Source: PALSA-270 sp963770245 (GTDB taxonomy: Bacteria > Acidobacteriota > Terriglobia > Terriglobales > Acidobacteriaceae). From it: a stretch of DNA of 64,000 nucleotides. Both the position numbers and the translations under genes were made by a program. Positions 61,822 through 64,000 of the stretch are shown one piece after another; the first letter of the stretch is position 1; each line of letters begins with the position of its first letter. The notes beneath the pieces are model-generated. The model did not search any database. It saw nothing but the letters and a program-made list of their open reading frames with translations, and was not told the DNA's origin. The DNA is taken from contig CAVYOX010000013.1 of assembly GCA_963770245.1 (NCBI GenBank), positions 124,001 to 188,000 of the forward strand. The letters run 5' to 3'.

Positions 61822-63429
61822 TCATTGCCTCGACTGCCCGGCAGGCCATTCGACCACTCGGATCCGGCCGTCAGGCTCCCGCTCAAGCGTCGGCGCGTAC
61901 AGGCCTAGCGCTTGACGCCGCCACCACATTCCCGTGGCACGCTTTTCTGCCATGGTGGTAAACCAATATTGCCAAAGCACCGCCCGAATCTGGCGGGGCG
62001 GTTGCTGGGGAAAGGGATTGCCGGCGAAAAGCGCGAGTACGTCCTTGGCGTTTGAGAGCAGCTGCACTTCCGTATTGGGCACGATCGGATACTCGCGCCA
62101 GCCCCCGAGCGAGGCGAACCACAAGTTCCAGTCAAAGCGAGGCTGATAGGGCGCATAGATCCGCGGCGCTTGATTCAATTCCTGCGGTTTGTAGAGAAAA
62201 GGATAGGCCAGCCAAGTCTCGCCGTCGGCAGAACCCTGGAATTCAATTTCATATCGCTGCCGCGTCATCACCGCAAAGAGTCCGTATTGGTTGGCGATTC
62301 GAAAGGGCTCGAGTGCAACCACGGGAGAACTGGGCAGAGGCAACCGGTCAAAGATCCAGATGAGCTCCGCCGTCGTCGCGTAGAAGATCCAGACCAGCAT
62401 CACGGTGGTGACCGCCAGCTCGAGCGCATGCCAGGAGTGACGAAACCTCTGCCTCGAGTCTCGGAGGGCTATCGGGAGGGGTTCTGCCGGACGGGATATC
62501 TGAGCCGCCCATCGCACCCTCCAATTGGTTCGCAGGACGCCCAGTACGAAGCGATCATCGAGCAGGAGCACGCCGAGCGCCAGAACCAGATAGTTCAGAA
62601 AAGTGTAATTGGCCGTCAGGATCACGCCGATCTGCCACGGGGTCACAATAAAGAAGCACCAAATCCGCCAGCGCCGCGGCAGAAATAGCATCCAGACCAG
62701 CCCCAACTCCAGTCCAAGCGTGCCGTAAACCGTCGCCGCATGAAACCCATGCGGGAGGTGCTCGACATACCAGCCAATCCAGGTGGGCAACGGCCCATTC
62801 TGGTAGTACTCATCCATGGCCGTGAAGTTCCGCCATTGTGGATCTCCGCTCAGAATCTTGACCACGCCGGATTCAAAGTAGATGCGGAACCACTCCCATT
62901 GCAGCAGGAACAGGCTGGCGCGCGAAACCGGATGCATGCGGCCGAAGCCGGGCTGAAAGCCCGCAGGCGCAAAGAATAAGGAGATAAATCCAGCCTCGAG
63001 CAACATGCCATCCGATTGGTAGCCGGAGAAATCCTGCGCCGCAGCCACGAAGGATAGAAAGCATGCAAAACAAATCCCGAGCATGGCACGCGGCCACAGA
63101 TTCAATACCAGCAGCAGGGAGGCCAGCATGCCGATCGAGCACAGCGTATTCAGCATGAGCGGCCCGCTCGACCACCACAGCACGGTCGGGGCATACCATA
63201 GCCGTTGCCCATGGCCGAAAGACTGCGCTACCGCTTCCAGATAGCTGCCGGCGGGCAGAATTCCCGTCGGACCGATGAGGCCGCGGATCTGAAAGATCAG
63301 GGAGAAAAATGCGGAGAAGTAGACGAGCCCGAGCGCACGCAGGAAGAGCCAGCGGGCAAGCAGGCGGTTCGAGGCCCCACGCTGCCAGTCAAACAGCCAA
63401 CCGAACGCGGACGCAGGTTCCCAACCCAT
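61822..63429 (-). CDS. Lipase maturation factor family membrane protein
   Basis: About 535 residues with roughly seven to nine TM helices. Characteristic segments: LLQWEWFRIYFESGVVKI, HGFHAATVYGTLGLELGLVW, TPWQIGVILTANYTFLNYLV and the C-terminal FDWNLWFASLGGWREYP, which match the family of vertebrate LMF1. Bacterial members have no proven role. A perfect minus-strand TATAAT (plus 63440-63445) lies 10 nt before ATG 63429, favouring this start over ATG 63486 and suggesting a nearly leaderless message. Confidence 0.9.
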   Translation of the reverse strand: MGWEPASAFGWLFDWQRGASNRLLARWLFLRALGLVYFSAFFSLIFQIRGLIGPTGILPAGSYLEAVAQSFGHGQRLWYAPTVLWWSSGPLMLNTLCSIGMLASLLLVLNLWPRAMLGICFACFLSFVAAAQDFSGYQSDGMLLEAGFISLFFAPAGFQPGFGRMHPVSRASLFLLQWEWFRIYFESGVVKILSGDPQWRNFTAMDEYYQNGPLPTWIGWYVEHLPHGFHAATVYGTLGLELGLVWMLFLPRRWRIWCFFIVTPWQIGVILTANYTFLNYLVLALGVLLLDDRFVLGVLRTNWRVRWAAQISRPAEPLPIALRDSRQRFRHSWHALELAVTTVMLVWIFYATTAELIWIFDRLPLPSSPVVALEPFRIANQYGLFAVMTRQRYEIEFQGSADGETWLAYPFLYKPQELNQAPRIYAPYQPRFDWNLWFASLGGWREYPIVPNTEVQLLSNAKDVLALFAGNPFPQQPPRQIRAVLWQYWFTTMAEKRATGMWWRRQALGLYAPTLEREPDGRIRVVEWPAGQSRQ

Positions 63430-63648
63430 GACCGTGGGCATTATACGAGTCCGAGCGGCTTCGGGCGGATTCGACCCGCTGGCCATCCGGCACGCCGAAT
63501 GGTCGAGGAGCCTAGCGGGACTCTACCTGGCGGTAGGTTCCGGCCACACGAAGGGACGCTTGCAGGCAGCGGGATGTGGGCCGGGGTTGACCCGCAATGC
63601 TATAGTCTCGCGTGATCGGACGGCGAAAATAGCGCGACAAGGGGAACC

Positions 63649-64000
63649 ATGTATCAGCCTGAAGCGTACGCGGCCTCCCTGGCATTCATGCTCATCAGCA
63701 TGATCTGTTGGGGCTCCTGGGCGAACACGATGAAGTTGACCGCCGGGTATGCGTTCCAGCTTTTCTATTGGGACTATGTCATCGGGATCGTGGTGGGCAG
63801 CCTGCTGTGGGGAGTGACCCTTGGCAGCTTGGGTGGCGGCGACCTTTCGTTCTTCCACAACATTGGTCAGACCGACTCGCAGCATATTCTTTTCGCCGTC
63901 GCCGGCGGGGCGGTCTTCAACGTTGCCAACCTGCTCCTGGTCGCCGCCATCGACATTGCCGGATTGGCGGTTGCGTTTCCGGTCGGGATCGGACTGGCGC
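63649..64000 (+). CDS. GRP/ureide-permease-like membrane transporter (N-terminal part)
   Basis: 117 codons before the right edge, ATG 63649 with AAGGGG upstream. Hydrophobic helices begin ASLAFMLISMICWGSWANTM, with FQLFYWDYVIGIVVG following, the pattern of glucose/ribose porter-type drug/metabolite superfamily transporters and plant ureide permeases. Continues outside the window. Confidence 0.85.
   Translation, partial: MYQPEAYAASLAFMLISMICWGSWANTMKLTAGYAFQLFYWDYVIGIVVGSLLWGVTLGSLGGGDLSFFHNIGQTDSQHILFAVAGGAVFNVANLLLVAAIDIAGLAVAFPVGIGLA

Noticed and set aside
1..64000. CRISPR arrays, tRNA or rRNA genes
   Set aside because: No regularly spaced repeats and no tRNA T-arm/anticodon pattern or rRNA segments were noticed by eye; a tRNAscan/Infernal run would be decisive.

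Overview
The window looks like a chromosomal segment of an Acidobacteriota member (Solibacter/Bryobacter-like). This is inferred from family content and not from a marker gene. The evidence is: Ser/Thr kinases fused to a TolB-N-like region and TPRs, a full-length ADOP-type FtsX/MacB permease plus two tail fragments of the same family, TonB-dependent receptors with an N-terminal carboxypeptidase-regulatory domain, DUF2950/DUF3300 neighbours, GC-rich codon use and many small secreted proteins. I see no rRNA, tRNA, CRISPR array, phage or intact insertion sequence.

Layout. 1-4.5 kb: a kinase-TPR protein (runs off the left edge), an Lrp/AsnC regulator and two DinB-fold proteins. 4.9-8.3 kb: a TIR-domain protein divergent from a PerR-like Fur regulator, followed by KatG. 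8.5-16.8 kb: signalling and lipid genes with visible decay (a kinase/DUF1398 wreck, a GGDEF-EAL gene with three frameshifts, an ABC permease tail) around an FHA-GAF-sigma54 activator, a patatin phospholipase, a GAF protein and an RsbRD-like protein. 17.2-21.7 kb: ADOP permease, SpoIIE-type phosphatase and a His-rich small protein.

21.9-34.8 kb is a coherent catabolic locus. A TonB receptor and a secreted alpha/beta hydrolase run leftwards. An aldehyde dehydrogenase, a FadR-type GntR regulator, a beta-hydroxyacid dehydrogenase, E1 alpha, E1 beta, an M24-fold protein and a lipoyl E2 run rightwards. The divergent promoter region carries two perfect 13-bp inverted copies of a FadR-like operator (TGGTCCGACAACT), so the two arms probably form one regulon for uptake and oxidation of an unidentified substrate. 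The M24 protein lacks the usual metal-binding aspartates.

35.2-39.3 kb: a second ABC permease tail, a MerR regulator with a small secreted CPMH protein, and an arsenic operon (arsR-arsM-arsC-aqpS) whose palindromic ArsR site overlaps the -10 of an apparently leaderless promoter. 39.5-41.7 kb: DUF2950 and DUF3300 envelope proteins. 42.6-43.3 kb: an AbrB/Doc toxin-antitoxin pair with a His-to-Gln change in the Fic motif. 43.4-45.2 kb: a membrane Ser/Thr kinase.

45.4-52.2 kb is a compact two-module NRPS locus: GNAT, then A-PCP (code close to Gly), then Cy-A-PCP-TE (code close to Cys). It predicts a Gly-thiazoline type product, released by a thioesterase with a Cys nucleophile and no obvious C-terminal His. 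52.6-59.9 kb: a YjbR protein, an anti-sigma/sigma pair divergent from a TonB receptor with a strong RNA hairpin in its leader, a D-aminoacylase-like amidohydrolase and two small proteins. 60.3-64 kb: an FAD oxidoreductase, a lipase-maturation-factor-like membrane protein and the start of a 10-TM permease at the right edge.
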